Assembly: GCA_036785325.1 (NCBI GenBank)
Contig: JAXIVH010000012.1
Coordinates: 2,198,642 to 2,262,641, forward strand
DNA: 64,000 nt
Source of the DNA: Urophycis tenuis
Taxonomy: Eukaryota > Chordata > Actinopteri > Gadiformes > Phycidae
Reading direction: 5' to 3'
A model generated the notes under the pieces. That model was given only the letters and a program-made list of their open reading frames with translations. It made no database searches and was not told the origin of the DNA. The position numbers and the translations under genes were made by a program. How positions within the stretch are numbered: the stretch's first letter is position 1; each line of letters begins with the position of its first letter. Positions 10,080 to 20,440 of this stretch are shown here, piece after piece.

Positions 10080-13000
10080 GTGATCTGGCGCTGCCTCAGG
10101 CGGCAGCCTGTAGCTGCAGCTCCCCTCGTGTTTTCTTATCTTTTGTTTATTTGTTGTTTTCAGTCTTTTGCATTTGTTTTTAAAGTAGTCAATACCCGCG
10201 TCTAAACGTCTGAGACAATGGTTGGACTAAGTCTTGTTACTTTTCTCCGCGTTCTTCTGTTACTTTTTTTACTTCTCGTAACAGTGAACTGTGCCGGTAG
10301 TAGCGGGGGCATTGTTTACATGCACGATCAGCTGGTTGCGCTGCGTAAGCATGTGCTGCTGCCCGGAGACAGACCTGCGGTCCCACAGGAGTTACGGAGG
10401 AAACGCCGGGGCTGCAGGGCTGGAACCAAAGGGAGAGAAGGAGAGATGGGAGAGAAGAAGAAGACACAAACCAGCAGTCCCAGCGATTATAATGGGGAAC
10501 GTGAGGTCTTTGGGGAAGAAGATGGACTAACTTTCAGCGCTGGTGAAGACACAAAGGGAATACCGCGAGTGTAGCTTATTCTGCTTCAGTGAAACCTGGC
10601 TGCACTCGCACATCCCGGACAGCAGCGTTGAGGTTCCCGGTTACAGTTTAATACGTGGAGACAGAGACTGTTCCAAAAGTCGGAAGAAGAAGGGTGGCGG
10701 GCTTGCACTTTATGTGAGTGAGAGGTGGTGCAATCCCGGACATGTAAGCGCGAAGGAACGTCTCTGTACCCCGGACATTGAACTGCTGGCTGTGGGAATG
10801 CGTCCGTACTATTTGCCGAGGGAGTTCACGTCCGCCATTACTATCGTTGTCTACATCCCCCCATCAGCTGATGCAGCGGTGGCTTGTGAAGTCATCAGCT
10901 CCGCCACCGCTAAACTACAGACTGAACACCCGGATGCGTTCATGGTCATTACAGGTGATTTTAATCATGCCTCACTGAACAATAATTTAAATAACTTCCA
11001 TCAATATGTTGACTGCCCCACCAGAGACAATAAAACACTGGACTTACTGTATGCTAATGCCATGGACGCATATGACGCCACAGCCCTTCCCCCCCTTGGC
11101 AAGTCAGACCACAACCTGGTCATGATGACTCCCAAGTATGTCCCACTTGTGAGAAGGCAACCTGTGCTCACCAGGACAGTGAGGAAGTGGACACAGGAGA
11201 CTGCTGAGGCACTGCAGGACTGCTTCGAGTCAACAGACTGGGATGTTCTCTATGAGCCACATCGGGAGGACATCGATAACATGACCAACTGCATAACAGA
11301 CTATATAAGATTCTGCGAGGACACCACCATGCCAGCCCGGACCGTTCACTGCTTCTCCAACAACAAGCCGTGGATTACCAGTGACCTGAAGGCACTCTTG
11401 AACAAGAAGAAGAGGGCTTTCAGGTCAGGAGACAAGGAGGAGCAGAGGAGAGTGCAGCACGAACTCCGTGAGATGCTGAGGACGTGCAAAGACAACTACA
11501 GGAGAAAACTGGAGGCCAAACTCCAACAGAAAAGTGTGAGGGATGTGTGGGCGGGAATGAAGCACATCACGGGGATGTGCTTCATTCCAGAAGGACAGGA
11601 AGGACAGGCAGACATCACACTCACACTGTCCCAAAGGGTTCGACCCTCCCCCCAACATTCTCCTGTACAACACCTCTCCATCTGCCCCTCCTCCTTCCCC
11701 CCCACCCCCTCCTCCTCCTCCACTGATGACATCTGCACCAACCCCCGCCCAATGGTGACTACAGGCCAGGTCAAGAGGCAGATGGAAAGGCTGCATCAGC
11801 GGAAGGCTGCAGGCCCTGATGGCATCTCACCCAGTATCCTGAAGACCTGTGCCAGCCAGCTGTCTCCTGTACTGGTACATATGTACAACCTGAGCCTGAG
11901 TCAGGAGAAAATCCCGTTGCGGTGGAAGACCTCCTGCTTGGTCCCAGTCCCCACGAAGTCGAGGCCGTCCGACCCGGCAGACTACAGACCAGTCGCCCTA
12001 ACATCGCATGTGATGAAGGTCCTGGAGAGACTGGTCTTAGCTCAGCTGAGGCCACAGGTGAGGACGTTTCTGGACCCCTTGCAATTTGCCTATCAGCCCT
12101 GTGTAGGAGTCGATGATGCTGTCATCTACCTGCTGCAACGAGACCATAACCATCTGGATGGTGGGGGAGGCACTGTGAGGATCACATTCTTTGATTTCTC
12201 CAGTGCTTTCAACACCATTCAGCCTCTGCTGATGGGTGAGAAGCTGCGGGGGATGGGTGTTGACGACACTATGAACTCCTGGATTACTGACTACTTGACA
12301 GGCAGGCCACAGTTTGTCCGTCTGGGCAGTGTACTGTCTGATGTGGTGGTTAGTGATACAGGAGCTCCACAGGGAACTGTGCTCTCTCCCTTCCTCTTCA
12401 CCTTGTACACCACTGACTTTCAGTACTAACTCTGAGTCATGTCACCTGCAAAAGTTCTCTGATGACTCAGCTGTTGTCGGGTGTATAAGAGGTGGAGAGG
12501 AGGGTGAGTACAGGACACTGGTAGACAACTTTGTGGAGTGGTCCGAACAGAATCACCTGAGGCTGAATGTCAACAAGACCAGAGAGATGGTGATTGACTT
12601 TGGGAGGACAAAGAGGATGCCTTCACAGCCACTATGGATCAGGGGGGACGTGGTGGAGCAGGTGGAGGACTATAAATACTTGGAGGTGGTGATCGGCAAC
12701 AGACTGGACTGGAAATCTAACACCGAGGCTGTATACAAGAAGGGGATGAGCAGACTCTATTTCCTGAGGAAGCTGAGATCTTTCAACGTGTGCAGTAAGA
12801 TGTTGGAGATCTTCTACCAGTCTGTTGTTGCTAGCACCATTTTCTTTGCTGCTGTGTGTTGTGGCAGCAGCACCAGAGCCAGTGACACCAAAAGACTAGA
12901 TAAAATCATCAAGAAGGCTGGCTCTGTACTAGGTCTCGGGCTGGAATCTTTTGAGTCTGTGGTGGAGAGGATAATGCTGAAAAAACTGTTATCCATCATT

Positions 13001-13391
13001 GACAATAATCAGCACCCTCTCCATCTAACAGTGGTCAGACAGCGGAGCACCTTCTCTCACAGACTGCTCCAGCTCCGCTGTCGAAGGGACAGATATAGGA
13101 AATCATTCCTACCACATTCCATTACACTGTACAACAAAAGCCAACTTATTACAACAGTCTCCATGCACCTAATGTTTCATTTAATTATATTCTGTACACT
13201 GTTCTTTAAAAAATCTTGCACTAAAATAAGTTTTATTTAGTTTCTATTTTTTATATATATTTTTTTTATATACATACATACACTTTTTATTTCTAATTGC
13301 ATTCATTCTGTGTATTCCAATGCTGCTGCTACGTTGCAATTTCCCAGCTTGGGATTAATAAAGTATTTCTATTTCTATTTCTATTTCTATA
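10080..13391 (+). mobile_element. Near full-length Rex1-type LINE
   Basis: The element starts with an untranslated leader near 10080, carries the EN-RT frame (10218-13240), and ends with GGGATTAATAAAGTATTTCT and a tail of TTTCTA repeats at 13365-13391. Such a short-repeat tail after GGGATTAATAAAG is usual for this clade. It is inserted in the L2 relic: the L2 C-terminus lies immediately left and the L2 3' tail immediately right. A target-site duplication could not be defined by eye. Confidence 0.88.
10218..13240 (+). pseudogene. Rex1-type LINE endonuclease/reverse transcriptase, three lesions
   Basis: Would encode the apurinic endonuclease plus reverse transcriptase for target-primed reverse transcription. 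The start at 10218 has a hydrophobic leader and then RRKRRGCRAG. A frameshift between about 10430 and 10480 leads to IIMGNVRSLGKKMD, followed by TAA at 10528-10530. In the same frame from 10543 come CFSETWL, GDFNHASL and SDHNLVMM (endonuclease), YRPVALTSHVMKVLERL, FFDFSSAFNTIQ (motif A) and GAPQGTVLSPFLF (motif B). A one-base insertion near 12426 shifts the frame. The rest continues with KFSDDSAVVGC (motif C, SDD), NKTREMVIDF and YKKGMSRLYFLRKLRSF. Only three disabling changes in about 3 kb imply a fairly young copy. Confidence 0.88.
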
Positions 13392-13399
13392 TATACCCT

Positions 13400-13640
13400 C
13401 ATGCTCTTATATGTTGTACGTCTTTGGCACTTTGATCGCTCTTTGTAACTTGGCACAGCCAGAGATGTTGTATACTAGCAAAGGATAATCTAGCAATTGA
13501 AATGCATGAAACTTGTTCTGGTGACTTTCTTACTGTATTAGCAGCAATGAAATGTTTCACCTTCTTATGACAAATGTACTCTTTGTAAGTCGCTTTGGAC
13601 AAAAACATCTGCTAAATGCTTTAAATGTAAATGTAAATTA
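13400..13640 (+). mobile_element. L2-type LINE 3' end
   Basis: Ends with GTAAGTCGCTTTGGACAAAA, then CATCTGCTAAATGCTTTAAATGTAAATG, the common 3' terminus of teleost L2 elements. It completes the relic at 7068-8369 and 9800-10056, and so brackets the Rex1 insertion. Confidence 0.8.
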
Positions 13641-13670
13641 AAAAAAAAAAGTTGATATATACTGTATATA

Positions 13671-14962
13671 CACTATTGCCAAAAGTATTGGGTCACCTGC
13701 CTTGACTCGCATATGAATTTAAGTGACATCCCATTCTTAATCCATAGGGTTTAATATGACATGGGCCTACCCTTTGCAGCTATAACAGCTTCAACTCTTC
13801 TGGAAAGGCTTTCCACAAGGTTTAGGAGTGTTTACGGAAATTTTTTACCATTCTTCTAGAAGCGCATTTGTTTTTTGTTTTTTTGTAACTTTATTTTTCA
13901 GATTTTTCAAAGTACAATTATACAACAACCCTGATCCCACCCACCAAGATAATACATACACACACATACACACAGTGTCAAAGAAAGAGAAGTCTACAGA
14001 AAATAAATAAATAAATAAAATAAAATAAATAAATACAAAATAAATAAATAAAAATAAATAAAAAGGTCTGCCACCTTGGAGGTAAAATGTATCATTCTGA
14101 AAGACACCCTGTATGTTTTGTTTGGTTATTGAATGACTGATTCATTAATGCAATTGTACTGTACCCAGCGCCCCACCAGTCCAGCTGTCATATTTGTAAT
14201 TGAGGTTCAAGAGAAGGACAGATTGTCTGCGAATTGTAGAAAAGGACCCCAGGTGTTCTGGAATCTATTGGAGGCTTTACCCCTCGAGTATCTCAGTTTT
14301 TCTAGGGGTAGAAAAGCGAGGATCCCCAAACTGGTCCCAAAAAGTTGGGAGCATGGGATTGTCAAAAATCTCTTGGTATCCTGAAGCAGTTCCTTTAACT
14401 GGAACTAAGGGGCCAAGCCCAGCTCCTGAAAAAGTACCCCACACCATAATCCCCCTCCACCAAACTTTACACTTGGCACAATGTGGTCAGACAAGTACTG
14501 TTCTCCTGGCAACCGCCAAACCCAGACTCGTCCATCAGATCACCTGATGGTGAAGCATGATTCGTCTCTCCAGAGAACACGTCTCCACTGCTCTAGAGTC
14601 CAGTGGTGGCGTGCTTTACACCACTGCATCCGACGCTTTGCATTGCACTTGGTGATGTATGGCTTGGATGCAGCTCCTCGGCCATGGAAACCCATTCTAT
14701 GAAGCTCTCCACGCACTGTTCTTGAGCTAATCTAAAGGCCACATGAAGTTTGGAGGTCTGGACTTGTTGCACAGGTGGCATCCTATCACAGTACCACGCT
14801 GGAATTCACTGAGCTCCTGAGAGCCACCAATTCTTTCACAAATGTTTGTAAAAACAGTCTGCATGCCTTGGTCTTTGATTTTATACACCTGTGGCAATGG
14901 AAGTTATTGGAACACCTGATTTCAGTTATTTGGATAGGTGAGTGAATACTTTTGGCAATATA

Positions 14963-14965
<3 letters not shown>
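13671..14965 (-). mobile_element. Tc1-type DNA transposon relic with terminal inverted repeats
   Basis: The left end at 13671 reads CACTATTGCCAAAAGTATT and the right end (complement of 14965 leftward) CACTATATTGCCAAAAGTATT, so the termini match except for a missing dinucleotide on the left. TA flanks both ends, as expected for mariner/Tc1 insertion. The interior (for example TTCTCCTGGCAACCGCCAAA at 14500 and CCAGAGAACACGTCTCCACT near 14570) is the complement of a familiar Tc1 transposase gene, here frameshifted and missing blocks including most of the catalytic region. A foreign 450-bp block occupies 13871-14320. Confidence 0.87.
13871..14320. mobile_element. Foreign insert inside the Tc1 relic
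   Basis: After AGCGCATTTG the Tc1 sequence stops. It resumes at CCCCAAACTGG (about 14323), with about 250 bp of the normal element missing. The insert starts T-rich (TTTTTTGTAACTTTATTTTTC), contains AAATA pentanucleotide repeats at 13997-14065 and ends in unique sequence. The leading part resembles the reversed A-rich 3' tail of an L1-like LINE. That identity is tentative. Confidence 0.55.

Positions 14966-15046
<81 letters not shown>
14966..15046. repeat. TA microsatellite and poly-T at Tc1 border
   Basis: About 32 TA units directly abut the right terminal repeat of the Tc1 copy, followed by 16 T. Confidence 0.95.
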
Positions 15047-15190
15047 CCCTGGCCCTTCAAAAAAGTGCTGGTGAGGTTCATAGGGTCAAAGGTGATAAAC
15101 AGGCCCGCCCCTTCCTCAGCTGTCTAATCAGAAGCAGCAGACAGGTGAGTTAGATGACAGTCCTCAGGTGATGTTCTGCCAACACTGCTA

Positions 15191-15372
15191 AAGGGTAAAG
15201 GAGCATTTAGCAAATGCTTTTGTCCAAAGCGACTTACAATCAGTACATTTGTCGGGTTCGACATGTGGACAGTTGGAGGAGGGGGATAAAGGGGATCGAA
15301 CCGCCGACCCTACGGTTATTGGACGACCTGCTCTATCCACCTGCTCTATCCATTGAGCTACTGCCGCCCCAC
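15191..15372 (-). mobile_element. tRNA-derived SINE with L2-type tail
   Basis: Read on the minus strand it begins GGGGCGGCAGTAGCTCAATGG (A-box region) and has a B box GGTTCGATCC (complement of 15293-15302). It ends with the L2-like tail TTGTAAGTCGCTTTGGACAAA and TTTGCTAAATGC. A 16-base block of the head (CACCTGCTCTATCC on the plus strand) is duplicated, so the tRNA part is already degenerate. Confidence 0.8.
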
Positions 15373-15399
15373 TAACTAACACTAACCCACTGCTAACAC

Positions 15400-15600
15400 T
15401 GCTACGGGCTACACCAATGCTGTTGTTGCTCTGCTACTGTTGGTTTATGTTGTAGTTGTTAGTTGGACTGCTGTTGCTGTTGCTGATGCTGTTGTTGGGG
15501 CTAACGCTGCTAAGGCTGTGGCTAATGCTTGGATGCTACTGTTTGTTGTTGTTTGATTTGCTGCTGCTGCATCTGTGTTGTCGATGTGTTTGATGTTCTG
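15400..15600. repeat. CTG/GTT-rich imperfect trinucleotide region
   Basis: Repeated GCTGTTGTTG, GCTGCTGC and GCTAATGC words without a fixed period. No gene is supported. Confidence 0.6.
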
Positions 15601-15675
15601 GGGTAACCAGGGGCAACCAAAACATACAGGCCAAATCACACACCTAGACAACACACACACTCACTCCCACCTAGA

Positions 15676-15680
15676 CAACA

Positions 15681-15717
<37 letters not shown>
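15676..15717. repeat. AC microsatellite
   Basis: ACAC repeats following two copies of CACCTAGACAACACA. Confidence 0.95.
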
Positions 15718-15719
<2 letters not shown>

Positions 15720-16097
15720 GAGCAGTGTGTATCATATTGTGGGGTTGAGGAGATGGGAGGAGGAAGATGCTCCTCCTGTGGGGGAGAAATAAGGATGAAG
15801 GAGAACATCTCCTCCTCCTGTTATGTTGAGCTCTCATCTCCAGATGGCCTCACCCACAATGCCTGCTCCTCCTCCTGCATCTCCTCCCTGCCCTACCTCC
15901 TCCACCAGGTTGTTGGTTCCGTGGTTCCGTTCCCTGTAGTTACACAGTAGAGCAACACAGTTGTTGTTGGTTCTGTTCCCTGTGTGTTCTGTGTCAGTGC
16001 AGCAAGGCTGAGAGAAGGCTGGAGCTTTATCTGTCACCTGCTCCTCTCCCTCCCTCACACCTCCTCCTCACAGAATACTCTACACCTCCCTCTTTCT
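15718..16097. other. No recognisable gene
   Basis: Unique-looking sequence with CTCCTCC-rich words. A short duplicated word (ACAGAATACTCTACACCTC) appears at about 16070 and 16126 and, altered, at 16271, so this edge takes part in the neighbouring tandem region. Confidence 0.5.
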
Positions 16098-16345
<248 letters not shown>

Positions 16346-16408
16346 TCTCTCCACAAACCACCAGTCCTCCACTTCTGTTATCTCATTCACCCAAGCATGA
16401 TGGACGTT

Positions 16409-16410
<2 letters not shown>

Positions 16411-16459
<49 letters not shown>

Positions 16460-16460
16460 T
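16411..16460. repeat. GT microsatellite
   Basis: About 24 GT units followed by CTCTCTCTGTCTGTC. Confidence 0.95.
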
Positions 16461-16561
16461 CTCTCTCTGTCTGTCCAGCCAGGTGTTGGAGGAGAGCAAA
16501 CAGGCTCTCCATCCTGGCTGGATTCACCTGCTCTGTTTCATGAGCACCTCCGTAACCTGGC

Positions 16562-17515
16562 CCTGTGAAGGCCTCCTGGTGAACATGTGTGGTCAGTATG
16601 GTCAGTACTGTGAAGGCCTCCTGGTGAACGTGTGTGGTCAGTAATGTGAAGGCCTCCTGGTGAACATGTGTGGTCAGTACTGTGAAGGCCTCCTGGTGAA
16701 CATGTGTGGTCAGTACGGTCAGTACTGTGAAGGCCTCCTGGTGAACATGTGTGGTCAGTATGGTCAGTACTGTGAAGGGCTCCTGGTAAACATGTGTGGT
16801 CAGTACGGTCAGTACTGTGAAGGCCTCCTGGTGAACATGTATGGTCAGTACTGTGAAGGCCTCCTGGTGAACGTGTGTGGTCAGTACTGTGAAGGCCTCC
16901 TGGTGAACGTGTGTGGTCAGTACGGTCAGTACTGTGAAGGCCTCCTGGTGAACATGTGTGGTCAGTATGGTCAGTACTGTGAAGGCCTCCTGGTGAACAT
17001 GTGTGGTCAGTACGGTCAGTAATGTGAAGGCCTCCTGGTGAACGTGTGTGGTCAGTATGGTCAGTACTGTGAAGGCCTCCTGGTGAACATGTGTGGTCAG
17101 TACGGTCAGTACTGTGAAGGCCTCCTGGTGAACATGTGTGGTCAGTAATGTGACGGCCTCCTGGTGAACATGTGTGGTCAGTACTGTGAAGGCCTCCTGG
17201 TGAACATGTGTGGTCAGTAATGTGACGGCCTCCTGGTGAACATGTGTGGTCAGTACGGTCAGTACTGTGAAGGCCTCCTGGTGAACATGTGTGGTCAGTA
17301 CTGTGAAGGCCTCCTGGTGAACATGTGTGGTCAGTACGGTCAGTACTGTGAAGGCCTCCTGGTGAACGTGTGTGGTCAGTATGGTCAGTACTGTGAAGGG
17401 CTCCTGGTAAACATGTGTGGTCAGTACGGTCAGTACCGTGAAGGCCTCCTGGTGAACATGTGTGGTCAGTACAGTCAGTACTGTGAAGGGCTCCTTGGTA
17501 AACATGTGTGGTCAG
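16562..17515. repeat. 36/45-bp VNTR
   Basis: Units of 36 bp (TGTGAAGGCCTCCTGGTGAA, then CATGTGTGGTCAGTAC) with an optional extra 9 bp GGTCAGTAC giving 45 bp; about 23 units. Variants include TGACGGCC, GGGCTCCTGGTAAAC and AACGTG. Because both lengths are multiples of nine, several frames stay open, up to 372 codons on the minus strand (17505-16387) and 350 in a second minus frame. No signal peptide, known domain or non-repeat coding flank supports expression. Confidence 0.95.
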
Positions 17516-17529
17516 TACCTCTAGCCCAG

Positions 17530-18055
17530 CCTCCTGGCTGATGTTGGAGTTCACAATGAAACACAGCTCTTTAGCAAGTCTTTTTATCAAGTCTGTCTCT
17601 AGAATGGCTTTTAGAAGAGGATTAGGTCCAGGGTAATTACCCAGGAAAGCTACTTATCAGTGGTAGAAGTTTAAAGGAGTTAATAATGTTTAGAACTTTA
17701 GAATAAATAGGACTTTTTATATCGGAGCAGATAGACATCAATAAAAAATGCTACTTTTCTAAAGTAAAACTCATTACAGAACCCTGTGGAGGTTATCAGC
17801 TCTCGGCAACACTGCGTACATAATATGAAACATTTCATTTCCCAGTAGGCTCAAGGTTTAGACGTGGAGGAGATTATTTGGCATGGAGCCCCAGTTGATT
17901 CTGCCTGGACTTTAAATACATTATTATAATATCATTTTAAGCCGTGTTCTTGGTTGTTGTTTTCATGAGCAAAAGCTAAAGCAGTATGTTGTGCTTTAGC
18001 AAACCCTGCAGATTATGAGTAATTGTTTCATAATTTGCACGTTGCTTAATTTATG
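17530..18055. other. Non-repetitive spacer, AT-rich right half
   Basis: Single-copy-looking sequence. The right half (about 17830-18050) is AT-rich and non-coding, with words such as TGTTGTGCTTTAGCAAACCC and TTATGAGTAATTGTTTCATA. It is a possible conserved non-coding element, but nothing in the window proves that. Confidence 0.35.
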
Positions 18056-18069
18056 AGTGTGTCTGAGGC

Positions 18070-18275
18070 CTGCGAGTGTCTCAGCAGACAGAGTGGGTCA
18101 TCCACTAACCGTAGGGTCGGCGGTTCAATCCCTTCCTCCCTCTCTCCTCCTCCAGCTGTCTGCATGTCGAAGTGTCCTTCAGCAAGACACTGAACCCCAA
18201 CTTGCTCCCTAGGTGCTGAACATAGCAGCGCATTGCTCCTATGTACCATAGGATGGGTCAAATGCAGAGAACACA
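18070..18275 (+). mobile_element. tRNA-derived SINE, plus orientation
   Basis: A degenerate tRNA-like head is followed by a B box GGTTCAATCC (18122-18131). The body contains TGTCGAAGTGTCCTTCAGCA and GACACTGAACCCCAACTTGC, then ATAGGATGGGTCAAATGCAG. The GTAGGGTCGGCGGTTC block is shared with the SINE at 15191-15372, so the heads are related while the tails differ. Confidence 0.78.
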
Positions 18276-18279
18276 TAGG

Positions 18280-19235
18280 CCTGGGACAATAATCAATAAA
18301 TCAATTAATTGCACATTGAAAATGAACTCGATCATTTTTCCGGCCTCGATATATCGCCATGTGCATGATGTGTGTATTTGTTTTCCTCGTCTCTCGCCTC
18401 CAAACACGCTGGATGACAAGATGGTTCACTCTGTGCATCGTCTCAGCACCAAGCACCGCCCCCCCCCACCGATGAGGCTCACTCACCTGCCACAGAGAGA
18501 CTGTAGCAGGTGAGCGAGCCTCATGAGGAGCATGGACAAACTAATTCCAAAGCCAAATGCCACAGCCCCGGTGTGGGAATATTTCGGTTTCAAGCCCAAT
18601 GAACAAGGTGGGACCATCAAGACAGACGAACCAGTATGCAAACTCTGTTTGAAAATAGTAGCGACCAAAAAAGGAAACACGACAAACTTACCGGGTGATT
18701 GTGTTTAAGGTGGGTATATGCCCACCTTAAACACAATCACCCAGTCGAGTTTTCTCAGTTGGGCAAAAAACGTGCACCCTGAGATGCAGAGCCGTCGGCC
18801 CGACAGTCGACACTTACTGAAGCGTTTGGTCGACAGGTACGGTCGGAACAGCGCAAAATGGTCTGCGTTCACAGACAGTGTAGTTCGCTACATCGCTAAA
18901 GAAATGCTGCCATTTAATACAATTGAAAAGCCAGCATTTCGAGAAATGTTACAAACTTTTGACCGTGAATACGAATTGATCTCCAGAAAATATGTTTCAC
19001 AAACGGCAATTCCCGAGCTGTACAAGGGAGTGAAAGATGGCATGTTTTTTGTTTGTTTTATTTATTTAGGATATTTAAAAGTTCTGTTTCTGGACATTCC
19101 AACGAAAAATAAAGGTTTAATTGTTGCATTTGAAAGGGTGTACTTGCATTATTATGATATACTAACATTACATAAGTGGTTATTTTGGTCTCGATAATGT
19201 CGACAATAATGTCGTTTATCGTCAATAAATGTTAA
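18280..19235 (+). pseudogene. hAT-type element with BED zinc finger, internally deleted
   Basis: The left edge GGACAATAATCAATAAATCA and right edge GATAATGTCGACAATAATGT resemble terminal regions of a common fish hAT family. From ATG 18523 the frame gives a BED finger start, VWEYFGFKPNEQGG and CKLC (about residues 39-42), then breaks. The histidine half HLKHNHPVEF survives in another frame at 18723-18752. A third segment (18760-19040) includes RYIAKEMLPFNTIEKPAF and SQTAIPELY, typical of the transposase after the finger. The RNase-H-like catalytic core is absent. BED fingers bind DNA in these transposases. The copy is inactive and is abutted on the right by the Penelope-like element. Confidence 0.78.
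18693..18742. repeat. Near-perfect 50-bp palindrome
   Basis: Two exact 22-base arms, 18693-18714 (GGGTGATTGTGTTTAAGGTG then GG) and 18721-18742, flank a 6-base centre TATATG. The right arm is the original BED-finger histidine coding sequence. The left arm is its inverted copy and destroys the reading frame. Confidence 0.95.
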
Positions 19236-19253
19236 TTCAACACAATTAATTCA

Positions 19254-20186
19254 GTGGACGTAAACATCAAGTTTACCAGAGAGGATGCCAAAGATATCCA
19301 CTTACCTTTTTTGAACTGTGATGCACACTTTGGTGATGACAGAAGCCTCCACATTGGGGTATACAGGAAACCCACTCACACAGATCAGTACCTTCTCTTT
19401 GACTCCCATCATCCTCTGGAGCACAAATTGGGGGTTATCAGAACCTTGCAACACAGGGCGGATAATATACCAACCACCACTCAAGCCCAAGTAAAAGAAC
19501 ACAAACATCTGAAGGGTGCTTTGAGAACTTGTGGCTATCTGGGCTGGACCCTCAACAAGACAACATGCAGAAAGAATAAAAACTTGGAGGGTGAAGAGAA
19601 AAAGAACCAACGTAGAAACATAGTGATACCCTATGTGTCCGGAGTATCTGAAAAACTCCGGAGGATTTGCAACAAACACGAAATCCCTGTCCATTTCAAA
19701 CCCAGCAATACTCTCAGGCAGAAACTGGTACACCCCAAAGACAGACTACCACACTCACAAAAGAGTAACCTGGTTTATGCAGTCCAATGCAGTGAGGAAT
19801 GTAAGGACTCTTACATTGGTGAAACTAAACAACCTCTAAACAAGCGCATGGCCCAACACAGAAGGGAAAACTCCTCAGGTCCAGTATCAGCTGTCTATTT
19901 ACACCTAAAGGAAAAGGCTCATTCCTTTGAGGACAGCAATGTCAAAATCCTGGACAGAGAGGACAGATGGTTTGAAAGAGGGGTAAAAGAAGCCATCTAT
20001 GTCAAAGTGGAAAAGCCATCTCACAACAGGGGAGGGGGTCTGAGACATCAGTTATCCTCCATCTACAATGCTGCACTTTCAGCCATTACCAGGAGGGTGA
20101 ACAACAAAGGCTGCCCAAAACAAACCTCAAGTGGCTCTATGGAACAGAACGACTGTCGTTCACTGGTAACTGCACATCATACCTAA
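19254..20186 (+). pseudogene. Penelope-like RT C-terminus plus GIY-YIG endonuclease
   Basis: 310 uninterrupted codons. Residues about 1-65 (IKFTREDAKDIHLPFLNCDA, then VYRKPTHTDQYLLFDSHHPL) are the thumb side of a Penelope-type reverse transcriptase. A basic linker follows (NIVIPYVSGVSEKLRRI, VHFKPSNTLRQKLVHPKD). The GIY-YIG domain lies at about 172-265, with VYAVQC for GIY and SYIGET for YIG, then NKRMAQHRRE carrying the conserved arginine, and later EDRWFERGVKEAIYVKVEKP with the conserved glutamate region. The nuclease would nick target DNA. The polymerase palm is missing, so this copy is 5'-truncated. The ATG is simply the first one available. The open frame suggests modest age. Confidence 0.85.
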
Positions 20187-20395
20187 CGACTGTCGTTCTC
20201 CAGTGGCCCCACCCACCCCTAATGATCATCTTCCACCAAGATGACTCACAGGCCCCAAACAATGGTCAGGTGAAGCTACACTAATGATCTATTGTTTTAG
20301 GAGTTTGGTGGGTGGACACTTCCACTGAGGTTAAATACCTGGGTCTTACTCCACTGTCGGTCAGACTAGTGCGGACTAGTCAGACTGATGCGTTA

Positions 20396-20440
20396 CGAAC
20401 TGATGAAGCCGCTTGGATAAGAGGTGAAACGTCTTCACAG
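20396..20440 (+). ncRNA. Candidate hammerhead-like motif in Penelope 3' region
   Basis: CTGATGA at 20400-20406, a stem CC.CTT/AAG.GG around a GGAT loop, then GAAAC at 20426-20430 and GTC. CTGANGA and GAAA are the hammerhead core, and hammerhead ribozymes are known from Penelope-like elements. The third stem would be extremely short because GAAAC and GTC are adjacent, and flanking stem I pairing (GAA/TTC) is weak. It may be a diverged or inactive ribozyme, or coincidence. Confidence 0.3.

Noticed and set aside
16387..17590. Minus-strand frames of 372 and 350 codons
   Set aside because: Entirely within the 36/45-bp VNTR. Both unit lengths are multiples of nine, so openness is automatic.
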